From Woeseiaceae bacterium (GTDB lineage: Bacteria > Pseudomonadota > Gammaproteobacteria > Steroidobacterales > Woeseiaceae), in contig JASJCQ010000023.1 of NCBI GenBank assembly GCA_030065915.1, forward strand, positions 1-64,000: DNA of 64,000 nucleotides, in the 5' to 3' direction. The notes under the pieces were generated by a model. The model was given only the letters and a program-made list of their open reading frames with translations, was not told the DNA's origin and made no database searches. The translations under genes were made by a program, and so were the position numbers. This document shows, one piece after another, positions 43,838 to 52,392 of this stretch (its first letter is position 1; each line of letters starts with the position of its first letter).

Positions 43838-43849
43838 TGTCTTCTCCGG

Positions 43850-44599
43850 TTACTGAACGGTCAGCGCGTTGTCGATCAACAACTCAGCGCCGTTCACGAA
43901 CTTCGACTCATCCGAGATCAGGTAGACGACCATGTGTGCGACATCGGACGGTTCGCCGATGCCAACCGGATCTTCCGGGTCGGGCTCGATGCCGAGTGCC
44001 TCGTTCGCCGTCCGGACCATCTGCGTGTCGATCGCCCCGGCGTGCACCGAGTTGACCCGGATATTGTCTTTCATCATCTGGCAGGTCACCGCCAGCGACT
44101 TGGTCATCGCCCGAACGGCGCCCTTGGCGGCGGAGTAAGCGAAAAAGACCGGATAGCCCAGGTGTGACGCCACCGAGGACATGTTGACGATCGAGCCGCC
44201 GCCGCTCTTGCGCATCAGGGGCAGGGCGGCCTTGCAGCCCAGGAAAACGCCCTCGGACATGACCTTGTTGATGAACCTGAACTGCTCCAGGGTCGTGTCC
44301 TCCGGCATCGCGATGACGACTACGCCTGCGTTGTTTACGAGACCGTCCAGGCGTCCGTAGTGTTCGTCGGTGGCCTTGATGACCTCGTCCCAGCGAGCTT
44401 CATCGCCAACGTCCTGGTGCAGGAAGATGGCTTCGTTACCCTGCCCGCGCAGCGTTTCCGCCAGTTCTTCGCCCGCCTCGGCGTTAACGTCTGTCAGCAC
44501 CAGCCGCGCACCTTCGGCGGCCAGGTGTTCGGCGTCAGCACGTCCCAGGCCCGATGCGGCTCCCGTGATTAATACGACCTTTCCGTCTACTCGACCCAT
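43850..44599 (-). CDS. Short-chain dehydrogenase/reductase
   Basis: A 249-residue classical SDR: ITGAASGLGRADAEHLAAEG, an acidic LTDVNAEA after the second strand (NAD preferred), NNAG, Ser in MSSVASH, and YSAAK. It ends VNGAELLIDNALT. It heads a three-gene operon (SDR, SDR, Rieske oxygenase) and is divergent from the TetR gene across operator candidate 4. Its typical role would be dehydrogenation of a hydroxylated intermediate. Confidence 0.92.
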   Translation of the reverse strand: MGRVDGKVVLITGAASGLGRADAEHLAAEGARLVLTDVNAEAGEELAETLRGQGNEAIFLHQDVGDEARWDEVIKATDEHYGRLDGLVNNAGVVVIAMPEDTTLEQFRFINKVMSEGVFLGCKAALPLMRKSGGGSIVNMSSVASHLGYPVFFAYSAAKGAVRAMTKSLAVTCQMMKDNIRVNSVHAGAIDTQMVRTANEALGIEPDPEDPVGIGEPSDVAHMVVYLISDESKFVNGAELLIDNALTVQ

Positions 44600-44660
44600 T
44601 GTTTCTCACCCTTCTCCGAGAGTCGCCAGATATACCAGTCAACCCATCCGGTTTCAATCC

Positions 44661-44683
44661 GCTTTGACTTTTTTTGTCCAAGG
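44661..44683. promoter_or_regulatory. Operator candidate 4 between SDR and TetR genes
   Basis: GAC (44666-44668), seven T, GTC (44676-44678), with CTTTGAC and GTCCAAG as outer arms (6 of 7 pairing). It resembles the T-tract part of sites 1-3 but lacks CTGACTG. It lies 65 bp from the SDR start and 47 bp from the TetR start, where an autoregulatory site is expected. Confidence 0.45.
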
Positions 44684-44729
44684 CGCGAAAGTAATGGGGA
44701 ACCGGCGACGCCGGCGCGGGGTGATATCA

Positions 44730-45368
44730 ATGAGTGTAAAGACGGGCAAGAAGTCGAAACCATCGGCGCAGAATCCGGACAGTTGGCAGGCGCAGAAGAG
44801 CGCTTCGACGCGAAACCAGATCGTCGAAGCGGCCATCAAGGCCTTCGTCAAACTCGGTTACGCGAACACGACGACGACGCATATTGCGGCTCAGGCCGGC
44901 CTGTCCCGCGGCGCGATGCTGCATCACTTTCCGTCGAAAATGGACATCGTCCAGGCTGCAGTGGAGTTCCTGCACGAAAAGCGCCTGTCGGCATTTCGCC
45001 GCTCGATGTCCGAGCTCCCGGAGGACGCGGATCGCGTCAAGCTGGCTGTCGAATCCTACTGGGGCCACGTCCGGCACCCGATGTTCGTCGCATTCTTCGA
45101 ACTGTCGGTAGCAGCGCGTACGGACAAGGAGCTGCGTGCCATCCTCCGCCCCGTGCAAAAGGAGTTCGCGGTCATGTGGTACAAGACGGCAGAGGAACTC
45201 TTCCCGGAGTGGGACGGCAAGCGGGAGGCCTTCGACCTGGCGCTGGACCTGTCGGAGACCATCATGGAGGGCCTGGCGATCAGTCACCTGACCCACTATG
45301 AACCCAAAAACGTCGAGAGACTGCTCGAATATCTTGAGCAGTGCCTGCGTGAACTGCTCAACGCGTAA
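44730..45368 (+). CDS. TetR-family transcriptional regulator
   Basis: A 212-residue TetR regulator. The N-terminal tail is basic (KTGKKSKPSAQN). The helix-turn-helix spans about residues 25-72 (TRNQIVEAAIKAFVKLGYAN, TTTHIAAQAGLSRGAMLHHF). The C-terminal ligand domain is helical and divergent. I chose the ATG at 44730 (GGGGTGAT site); an ATG at 44694 would add an arginine-rich stretch. It is the best candidate for controlling the T-tract operators in the catabolic locus. Its end overlaps the convergent CoA-transferase gene by 11 nt. Confidence 0.88.
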   Translation: MSVKTGKKSKPSAQNPDSWQAQKSASTRNQIVEAAIKAFVKLGYANTTTTHIAAQAGLSRGAMLHHFPSKMDIVQAAVEFLHEKRLSAFRRSMSELPEDADRVKLAVESYWGHVRHPMFVAFFELSVAARTDKELRAILRPVQKEFAVMWYKTAEELFPEWDGKREAFDLALDLSETIMEGLAISHLTHYEPKNVERLLEYLEQCLRELLNA

Positions 45369-46605
45369 GCGCGAGAGCTGCTGACAATTCGTCTCGATGA
45401 GCAGGGTCAGCGATCGCAATCAGGCGCTCCGCGCGCTTTGCGGGCGTCGTGTCACCGATAGCAGCGACGCCGAATTCCGTAACGATGTGCGTTGCAACCC
45501 CGGCCGCGACGGTCGGCGATTCATGGTTGGCGAGCCTGGCGACGATACGGGACACGCCCTTGCGGGTGTTGGCGGCAGGCAGTGCGATTACGCTGCGCCC
45601 GCCCGGCGCTCGCGACGACCCTGTCGCAAAGTCAGGCAGGCCGCCGGGGCCACTGACCACACGCGGCCCGATTTGCTCGGCGTTAATGCTGCCATCCAGC
45701 GCGACTTCGATGCCGCTGTTGATTGCGACGAGATTCTCGACGGTAGCGATACGCTCAACGTCATGCACTTCAGCGACGTCGCCCACCCGGAAACCCGGCC
45801 GGCCGTCCAGCCACTTGAACAGTGCCTGGCTGCCAAGCGCCATGCCGTAGAGGTGCTCAGAGTCCGCCGCCAGGACACCCGCCTCGGCAAGCAACATGAC
45901 CGAGTCGCCGACCATGCCACTGTTGATCCGAAGTCCGCGTCTCGTCCTGAGTTCGGCGAATACGGCACCAGGAATGACACCGATGCCGGTCTGAAGCGCA
46001 TCGCCGTCCTTGATCAGTGTCGCGACGTGACGGGCGATGCCCGACGAGACGTCGTCGGCCCGAACCGCTCCAGGGTATTCGATCAGTTCGCCTGCGCTGC
46101 ATGCGCGATAGTCGATCCGGTCCGAAGCGATGACACAGCCGTTGACGGGAATTGGCAGCGACGCGTTCTCAAAGACGCATACGCGTTCGGCCTTCTCACA
46201 CGCCGTCGGGATCAACTCGCCGGATACGCTGGTAGAGACGTCTCCGTCCGGCAACGGTCGACCGTGGAAGAATGCAAGATCGAGTCGTTCGAGGCCGCGA
46301 AGATAGCCCGGGACCTTCGAGTACTGCAGTCGCAGCGCCTCGGCGTCGCCTCGCTCGATCGCATCCGCAAGGACGGGCTGGGCCATGAAGGTCGTCAGCT
46401 TCGAGTCTGCGGCGAGACCGGCCAGCGAGACCGAGTTGATGCCCGGAATGAAGCTCGTCAGCAGGTGTACGCCGGTTAGGTGCTCGGGGTGCGCGGCAAG
46501 ATAATCGACGAATGCGCGTGGCTCGGTCGCCGTGCCGTGAATGAACACCGTCATGCCGGGACGCAACAGGCTCGCCGCATCGCTGAGTGTCAATTGGCCG
46601 GCCAC
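45358..46605 (-). CDS. Acetyl-CoA hydrolase/CoA-transferase family protein
   Basis: A 415-residue protein of the 4-hydroxybutyrate CoA-transferase/acetyl-CoA hydrolase family: PGMTVFIHGTATEPRAFVDY, the GIGVIPGAVF motif in the middle, and VAINSGIEVALDG carrying the catalytic Glu. It moves CoA between acyl groups, which would save ATP in activating the pathway's acids. GTG start with AAGGAATG site. It is divergent from the GST-like gene at 46647 and convergent with the TetR gene. Confidence 0.88.
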   Translation of the reverse strand: MAGQLTLSDAASLLRPGMTVFIHGTATEPRAFVDYLAAHPEHLTGVHLLTSFIPGINSVSLAGLAADSKLTTFMAQPVLADAIERGDAEALRLQYSKVPGYLRGLERLDLAFFHGRPLPDGDVSTSVSGELIPTACEKAERVCVFENASLPIPVNGCVIASDRIDYRACSAGELIEYPGAVRADDVSSGIARHVATLIKDGDALQTGIGVIPGAVFAELRTRRGLRINSGMVGDSVMLLAEAGVLAADSEHLYGMALGSQALFKWLDGRPGFRVGDVAEVHDVERIATVENLVAINSGIEVALDGSINAEQIGPRVVSGPGGLPDFATGSSRAPGGRSVIALPAANTRKGVSRIVARLANHESPTVAAGVATHIVTEFGVAAIGDTTPAKRAERLIAIADPAHRDELSAALALTR

Positions 46606-46646
46606 AATGTCATTCCTTTTCCCCGTTCAGGCCCGGAGAATCTTAC

Positions 46647-47561
46647 TTGAGTCAGTACATATTGCATCATTTCGACGCGTCGCCCTTCGCCGAGAAGGTG
46701 CGGCTGGTTTTCGGATTGAAACAGCTCGCCTGGCGGTCCGTGCAGATCCCGATGATCATGCCGAAACCAGACCTGACCTGCCTGACCGGCGGCTATCGCA
46801 AGACGCCCGTCCTGCAGATCGGCGCCGACATCTATTGCGATACGTCGCTGATCGCACAAGAGATCGACCGGCGCACCCCGGCCCCGCCTCTGTTTCCTTC
46901 CGGACAGCGTGGATTGACGCTGGCGCTCAGCCGCTGGGGCGACAAGACCTTCTTCGAGCCGGGTGCCGCGCTGTCGATGGGCGAGAACCCACAGGTGCCC
47001 GATGTGGTCATCGAGGATCGCAAGGCGTTCTTCAACTTCATGGACTTCGGCAAGCTTGCCGAGTCCCTGCCGGCGGCGCGCATGCAGTTGCAGGCAAACT
47101 GCGCGCTGCTGGAAGATGCGTTGTCCTGCGACAGCGACTATCTCGACGGAAATGCACCCGGCTACACCGACATCCAGGCCTGGTTCGTGATCTGGATGAC
47201 GCGCGCGAACGTACCAAGTGCCGAATCCCTGCTGGCGCCGTTCGCACTCATCAATCGATGGTCCGGCCGAATGGCGACGATCGGGCATGGAGATTCTGAG
47301 GACATACCCGCGGACGAAGCGTTGGGCATCGCGAGATCGACGAGCCCCGGCGATGAAGGTTCGGTCATGGCCGATAATCCCCTGGGTCTTGCGCGAGGGG
47401 ACGCGGTCGTCGTCTCGGCGGACGACTATGGACGGGACGAGGTCGCCGGCGAGCTGCTTAATCTCGACTTCTCGAGCATCAAGATCCGGCGGACAGACGA
47501 TCGGGTCGGCGATCTGAATGTGCACTTTCCGCAGCTCGGCTACCAGGTGCGAAAGCGGTAA
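46647..47561 (+). CDS. Glutathione S-transferase-like protein with long C-terminal part
   Basis: A 304-residue protein. The N-terminal thioredoxin-like domain (FDASPFAEKVRLVFGLKQL, GYRKTPVLQIGADIYCDTS) and helical middle are GST-like. The last about 75 residues (LGLARGDAVVVSADDYGRDE) form an extra small domain. I place the start at a TTG at 46647 with a CGGAGAATCTTAC site; the upstream frame overlaps the divergent gene. It is followed directly by the MaoC gene (TAA-ATG), so the two are one unit. Substrate unknown; the C-terminal domain is unexplained. Confidence 0.75.
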   Translation: MSQYILHHFDASPFAEKVRLVFGLKQLAWRSVQIPMIMPKPDLTCLTGGYRKTPVLQIGADIYCDTSLIAQEIDRRTPAPPLFPSGQRGLTLALSRWGDKTFFEPGAALSMGENPQVPDVVIEDRKAFFNFMDFGKLAESLPAARMQLQANCALLEDALSCDSDYLDGNAPGYTDIQAWFVIWMTRANVPSAESLLAPFALINRWSGRMATIGHGDSEDIPADEALGIARSTSPGDEGSVMADNPLGLARGDAVVVSADDYGRDEVAGELLNLDFSSIKIRRTDDRVGDLNVHFPQLGYQVRKR

Positions 47562-48038
47562 ATGTCTGAACGGAAACGTTTTTACGAAGACCTCGAGGTT
47601 GGCAAGGTCGAAGTCTCGACGCCGATGACCGTTGACCGCGACGAGATGATCGAGTTCGCGCGCCGCTTCGACCCGCAGTACTTTCATGCCGATGAGGCCG
47701 CCGCGGCTGAGTCACGTTTCGGCGACGTCATAGCAAGCGGACAGTACACGATGGTGCTCTGGCGACAGCTGGATCACCGCATTGCGCATGACATTGCGTG
47801 GATCTGTGGCGTGGGCTGGGACGATGTACGTTGGCCGCTGGCCGTTCGAGGCGGGGACGAACTTCGTGCGCGGAGCTGCTGTCTCGACAAGCGATTGTCG
47901 AACAAGGACCCCGGCCGCGGTGTCGTACGCTACCGGTACGAACTGCTGAACCAGGATGACGACGTTGTGTTCAGCTGTGTGTCGACCAATCTTGTCGAGA
48001 CGCGCACTGGAACGGACGGTGCGAGCAACAGCGCATGA
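47562..48038 (+). CDS. MaoC-like hot-dog dehydratase
   Basis: A 158-residue single hot-dog domain of the MaoC/(R)-hydratase type. The active-site pattern is RRFDPQYFHADEAAAAES with D37 and H42, as in (R)-specific enoyl-CoA hydratases. FGDVIASGQYTMVLW is the following helix. It hydrates an enoyl-CoA made by the synthetase and oxidation steps. The ATG abuts the previous stop codon, so it is translationally coupled. Its neighbour downstream is a thiolase. Confidence 0.88.
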   Translation: MSERKRFYEDLEVGKVEVSTPMTVDRDEMIEFARRFDPQYFHADEAAAAESRFGDVIASGQYTMVLWRQLDHRIAHDIAWICGVGWDDVRWPLAVRGGDELRARSCCLDKRLSNKDPGRGVVRYRYELLNQDDDVVFSCVSTNLVETRTGTDGASNSA

Positions 48039-48115
48039 ACGAGACTAGAATGATATTGAATGAGCGCCTTTCCGGTCGCTCTGGCTAAAACCGATGTATT
48101 GCCTGGAGAACTGAA

Positions 48116-49279
48116 ATGACTGTCGCCTATATCGTCGACGCCGTAAGAACCGCTGGTGGCCGCAGGAAGGGCCGCTTATCCGGTTTGCATGCAGCCGATC
48201 TCGGCGCCGTTAGCCTTGATGCCCTCGTCGAACGAAACGGTATCGACCCTACTGCTATCGATGACGTCATCATGGGCTGCGTAACGCAGGCTGGCGAACA
48301 ATCGAACCACGTTGGTCGAAACAGCGTGCTCGCATCGAGCCTGCCAAACAGCGTGCCGGCCGTGACGATCGATCGACAGTGCGGATCGTCCCAGCAGTCC
48401 ATCCAGTTTGCTGCGCAGGCCGTCATGTCCGGTACGCAGGACGTCGTTATCGCCGCCGGCGTCGAGAGCATGACGCGCGCACCGATGGGCAGCAACGCGC
48501 TGCTGGAACAGGGCAAGGATCCATGGAGCGACGCGATCAAGCAGCGTTTCGGCGTCAAGTTCTTTTCGCAGTTCGTCGGCGCACAGATGATCGCGGACAA
48601 GTATGAATTCTCGCGCGAGTCGCTGGACGAGTTTGCACTGGAGAGTCACCGACGAGCTGCCGCGGCGACGGAGGCCGGTGCGTTCAGTAACGAAATCGTG
48701 CCTGTCGACGTCGCAACGGAGGAAGGCGATACCGTCACCCACGATAAGGATGAGGGCATACGTTTCGACGCCTCCATGGACGGGCTTGCCAAGCTCGAGC
48801 CGCTGACCGACGGCGGCGTCATAACGGCCGGCAACGCCAGCCAGATCTGCGACGGCAGTTCAGCCGCGCTGATCATGTCGGAGCAGGCCGTAAAGGATCA
48901 TGGCGCGGAACCGATGGCGCGCATCGTGAACCTGACGATTACAGCGGGCGATCCGGTCATCATGCTCGAGGAGCCGCTGTTTGCGACGGGAAAGGCGCTG
49001 CAGAAAGCGGGCCTGGGCTTGGGCGACATCGACTTCTTTGAGGTCAACGAGGCCTTTGCGCCGGTGCCGATGGCGTGGCTGAAGCACCTCGACGGCGATC
49101 ATGATCGCGTCAACGTCAATGGCGGCGCCATCGCATTGGGTCACCCGCTGGGCGCCACCGGCGTCAAGCTGATGGCCACGCTCCTGAACACGCTCAAAGC
49201 ACGCGGCGGTCGCTACGGCCTGTTGACCATGTGCGAGGGTGGCGGCCAGGCCAACGTCACGATTGTCGAGGCGTTGTAG
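48116..49279 (+). CDS. Acetyl-CoA acetyltransferase / 3-ketoacyl-CoA thiolase
   Basis: A 387-residue thiolase. The nucleophile is C89 (DRQCGSSQQSI), with a second Cys in MCEGGGQ near residue 375 and the histidine in GHPLGATG. The enzyme cleaves a 3-ketoacyl-CoA with CoA to give acetyl-CoA. Length is standard. A TGGAGAACTGAA ribosome site precedes the ATG. It probably completes the beta-oxidation-like end of the pathway with the MaoC hydratase. Confidence 0.93.
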   Translation: MTVAYIVDAVRTAGGRRKGRLSGLHAADLGAVSLDALVERNGIDPTAIDDVIMGCVTQAGEQSNHVGRNSVLASSLPNSVPAVTIDRQCGSSQQSIQFAAQAVMSGTQDVVIAAGVESMTRAPMGSNALLEQGKDPWSDAIKQRFGVKFFSQFVGAQMIADKYEFSRESLDEFALESHRRAAAATEAGAFSNEIVPVDVATEEGDTVTHDKDEGIRFDASMDGLAKLEPLTDGGVITAGNASQICDGSSAALIMSEQAVKDHGAEPMARIVNLTITAGDPVIMLEEPLFATGKALQKAGLGLGDIDFFEVNEAFAPVPMAWLKHLDGDHDRVNVNGGAIALGHPLGATGVKLMATLLNTLKARGGRYGLLTMCEGGGQANVTIVEAL

Positions 49280-49288
49280 CGTCCGGGC

Positions 49289-51175
49289 TTATTCGGCCTG
49301 TTCGCCGGGCACGACCGGCAACACCAGGTACGACAAGTGCCCGGGCGCGTGGTGAATCGTATTCGTCGCCGCCACGCCTTCCGATTCGTCCACGTTGTTG
49401 CCGCCCGTATTCAGGTTGCGCACGTACTTCGGGAAGCTGGATGACGAGACTTCGACGCGAATACGGTGGCCCTCCTGGAATTCGATCGACGTCGTCATCG
49501 GCGTGAAGTCGATTTCATAGATCTTGCCGTCTTCCATAAAGACTTCCCGGTCGTAGCCATCACGATAACGGGCACGCAGAATCGTATCGTCGACGATGTA
49601 GGCCGTGCCGTCGGGCAATACGTCGACCAGCTTGACGGTGAAATCCGTGTCCCTGGCGTCGGAGGAAACCGACAACACGGCGTCGACGAAGCCGCTAACC
49701 TCCAGCGGTGCCTCCAACGGCTCGCTCGTGTAAACGAGCACGTCAGCCCGTGCCTGGATCGGACGCTGGTCAAACGCGCCCGGGATCACCGTGCCGCCGT
49801 TGCAGCAGTCGCCGCCGCCTATCGTCTGCACCGGGTTCATCGGGTCGTAGACGAAGCTGTCCGAGCCGCTTGATGCCGGCGGCTCGAAAGACAGGCGGCC
49901 GTCCCCGTACAAGCTGTTCGCATTGCCGTCGCTCGACAGGTACAGCCGGGTCTCCTCGGCGGCTTCAGGCGGCCAGTTGTCCGCCGCGCTCCAGCGGTTG
50001 CCCCCCATGGTGTAGTAACGAACGCGAGGCGTTTCACCGCCCATGGCATTGCCGTCGCTGGCAACGAAGCGATCGAAGAACGCGTAGATTTCGCCAATCA
50101 GGTCGAAACGCGTATCGCCCATGTCGCGGGCGCCGACGATCGTTTTCTCCTTCATGCCCATGACGTTGCAGTGTTCGACCGGTGCAATAACGGCAAACTG
50201 GTTGTTACGAACTTCGCTGTCGTTACCATTCTCGCGGACATGGTTGTACAGAGCCATGTTCGGACCAATGGACACGTCGTACCAGGAATTGAACCAGAAA
50301 GCCGGCACGCCCCAGCCCTCATCGTCATGGTAAAGGCCGCCTTCGTACCAGCCCTTGTCGCCCGGTTTGCGCGCGATGAATTCTTCGAAGGTCCCGGGCG
50401 GTTCCCCAAGCTCTAGCAGCAGGTCTTGTATCGGCAGAAAGTTAATGTGCTTCTTCCAGTCGACTTTGGGCTTGTCGGTCGCCAGGTCGTTGTAGCCCGA
50501 GATTCTCTCGCGCGTCTCGCGGTCGAGGCCGGTCGGAATCTGCGCGCGCAGCGGGTTGTCGACGAAGTACAGCCACGGATAGAACAGCGTGCGCTGTGCG
50601 CCGCCGCGGTACCAATTGCCCTGTTCGTGGAAGTCGCCCACTCGTCCGATGCCGGCCCCTGAAGCCATCGGCACCATTGCCGTGTGCGCCGGGTGGTCCA
50701 TCGCAGCCAGCGCGAGCTGCCACTCGGCAGACGACGAGCATCCGATCGTGCCGACGCGGCCGTTCGACCAGTCCTGTTCTGCAATCCAGGAGATGGCGTC
50801 GTAGCCATCGGTCCGCGGGTTGCCGAGAATGGTGAATTCGCCTTCCGAGAAGTAGCGTCCCCGCTCGTTCTGGATGACAAAGGCATAGCCCCGGCTGACC
50901 GCGACGACCGCCTGTATAAGCCGCACGCCGCTTAGCGAGTTGTAGTTATAGGGTGTTCGCCAGAAGATTGTCGGGACGCCGCCGCTCGTGTCCTTCGGCA
51001 GGTAGACATCGGTCGACAGGTGTATGCCGTCGCGCATCGGAACGTTGACCTTGCGGGTCGCGTCCGCAATGCGTGCGAGCTCCTCTCGCAGCTTGTCCTC
51101 ATCCCACTGAAAGTACTGTTGTGCCGGCGCCGCGCTGGCCAAACCAAGCAGCAGGACCGCAAGTATGGATCGCAT
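49289..51175 (-). CDS. Exported CocE/NonD-family serine hydrolase
   Basis: A 628-residue protein with a signal peptide (VLLLGLASAAPAQQ) and the X-Pro dipeptidyl-peptidase/cocaine-esterase fold. The N-terminal alpha/beta-hydrolase part includes VPMRDGIHLSTDVYLP and the nucleophile elbow IGCSSSAEW (Cys at the position before Ser-Ser; G-x-S-x-x family variant). The C-terminal jelly-roll domain reads VSGFVDAVLSVSSDARDTDF. It would cleave an ester or amide in the periplasm. A GGGGGAGTTACG site precedes the ATG at 51175. Confidence 0.88.
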   Translation of the reverse strand: MRSILAVLLLGLASAAPAQQYFQWDEDKLREELARIADATRKVNVPMRDGIHLSTDVYLPKDTSGGVPTIFWRTPYNYNSLSGVRLIQAVVAVSRGYAFVIQNERGRYFSEGEFTILGNPRTDGYDAISWIAEQDWSNGRVGTIGCSSSAEWQLALAAMDHPAHTAMVPMASGAGIGRVGDFHEQGNWYRGGAQRTLFYPWLYFVDNPLRAQIPTGLDRETRERISGYNDLATDKPKVDWKKHINFLPIQDLLLELGEPPGTFEEFIARKPGDKGWYEGGLYHDDEGWGVPAFWFNSWYDVSIGPNMALYNHVRENGNDSEVRNNQFAVIAPVEHCNVMGMKEKTIVGARDMGDTRFDLIGEIYAFFDRFVASDGNAMGGETPRVRYYTMGGNRWSAADNWPPEAAEETRLYLSSDGNANSLYGDGRLSFEPPASSGSDSFVYDPMNPVQTIGGGDCCNGGTVIPGAFDQRPIQARADVLVYTSEPLEAPLEVSGFVDAVLSVSSDARDTDFTVKLVDVLPDGTAYIVDDTILRARYRDGYDREVFMEDGKIYEIDFTPMTTSIEFQEGHRIRVEVSSSSFPKYVRNLNTGGNNVDESEGVAATNTIHHAPGHLSYLVLPVVPGEQAE

Positions 51176-51309
51176 CGTAACTCCCCCTGGACTGCGAGTG
51201 TTTCAGTATAGCCCAGCGCCTGAGCAACACGGCACATGGACGCCAGCAACGTCGGCCACCGGGCTGTGATACTGTCGGCGAAATAAGCAAGAACAATGAA
51301 GGGGATCCC

Positions 51310-52275
51310 ATGAAGAAGTTATTGCAAGCCGCACTGATGCTTATTGTCTCGTTCGGTCTCGTTGGCGTGTCTGACGTCCTCGCCGACGAGCACAAGCAGT
51401 CGATATTGATCACCGGTGCCAGCACCGGCATTGGCAGACACCTCGCCGAGTCGCTGGCCGAGGAGGGTTACCACGTATACGCCGGCGCAAGAAAGGACAA
51501 GGACCTCGCAGCGCTCAACGCGATCGACAACATCACGGCGGTTCGCCTGGATGTCACCAAGCAGGATGAAGTCGACGCAGTCGTCGCAATGATCAAGGAG
51601 AAAGGCACGGGCCTGTACGGTCTCGTCAACAACGCCGGTGTTGGGGGCGGAGGTGAGGTTCTCGATACGCCGATCGACGACCAGTCGTTCGTCTATCGGG
51701 TCAACGTCGAGGGTGTCTATCGCACAACGCAGGCGTTTGCGCCGATGGTGATCGAGTCGAAGGGCCGTATCGTCACGACCGGTTCGATCGCCGGTACGCT
51801 GTCAGCGTTCCCCGGTTTCAGCTCCTATGCCGGGAGCAAGCACTGGATCGAGGCATTCACCGACGGTGTCGCGAGCGAGCTCGAGCCGAAAGGCGTCTGG
51901 GTGGCGGTCGTCGAACCCGGCAACTACAAGTCCAACATCAGGCGTTCGAGCATGGCTCGTGCCATGGACAAGATAAAAGCCGGTGGCGGCGAGGTCAGCG
52001 ACGAGTTGAAGGAAGCCTACGAGGCAACCGCGGCACGCGAGCTCTCCTACAAAGAGCCCGACGAAGTCACGGAAGCTTTCATGCACGCGTTGTTCGACGA
52101 CAAGCCTCTGCGACGCTACATGGTCGTGCCGAATGCCGAGGAGCAGAACTGGACGATCGCGACGAAGATTAATGAGCTCGTTCAGCTCAACACGTGGGGC
52201 CCGTACAGCTACAGCCGCGACGAGCTGGTGGCGATGCTGGATGAGGCGCTCGCCGGCGACGACGCCGAAGAGTAA
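51310..52275 (+). CDS. SDR-family oxidoreductase with signal peptide (paralogue of 36808)
   Basis: A 321-residue protein with a Sec-like signal (LMLIVSFGLVGVSDVLA) and an SDR domain: TGASTGIG, NNAG, Ser in TTGSIAG, and YAGSK. The C-terminal extension ends RDELVAMLDEALAG, matching the REELIEMLDALMA of the gene at 36808. The two are clear paralogues about 14.5 kb apart. GAAGGGG ribosome site before the ATG. The terminator-like hairpin at 52288 follows. Confidence 0.85.
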   Translation: MKKLLQAALMLIVSFGLVGVSDVLADEHKQSILITGASTGIGRHLAESLAEEGYHVYAGARKDKDLAALNAIDNITAVRLDVTKQDEVDAVVAMIKEKGTGLYGLVNNAGVGGGGEVLDTPIDDQSFVYRVNVEGVYRTTQAFAPMVIESKGRIVTTGSIAGTLSAFPGFSSYAGSKHWIEAFTDGVASELEPKGVWVAVVEPGNYKSNIRRSSMARAMDKIKAGGGEVSDELKEAYEATAARELSYKEPDEVTEAFMHALFDDKPLRRYMVVPNAEEQNWTIATKINELVQLNTWGPYSYSRDELVAMLDEALAGDDAEE

Positions 52276-52287
52276 GACCCGGTCGGT

Positions 52288-52311
52288 CCCCGGGGCGGTT
52301 CTGCCCCGGGG
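52288..52311 (+). terminator. GC-rich hairpin after exported SDR gene
   Basis: Perfect 9-bp stem CCCCGGGGC (52288-52296) / GCCCCGGGG (52303-52311) with a 6-nt loop, 13 bp after the SDR stop. There is no T run, so it may be a weak intrinsic terminator or an RNA-stabilising hairpin. Confidence 0.55.
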
Positions 52312-52392
52312 AGGGCCGGTATACGCAGAATTCGCTATCAACTAAAGATTCTGCACGGCGTAAACTAAGCTGTGGTTACTGAGTCTAAACAC

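Noticed and set aside
46590..47687. Long minus-strand frame opposite the GST-like and MaoC genes
   Set aside because: Shadow of the coding frames on the other strand; no recognisable protein.
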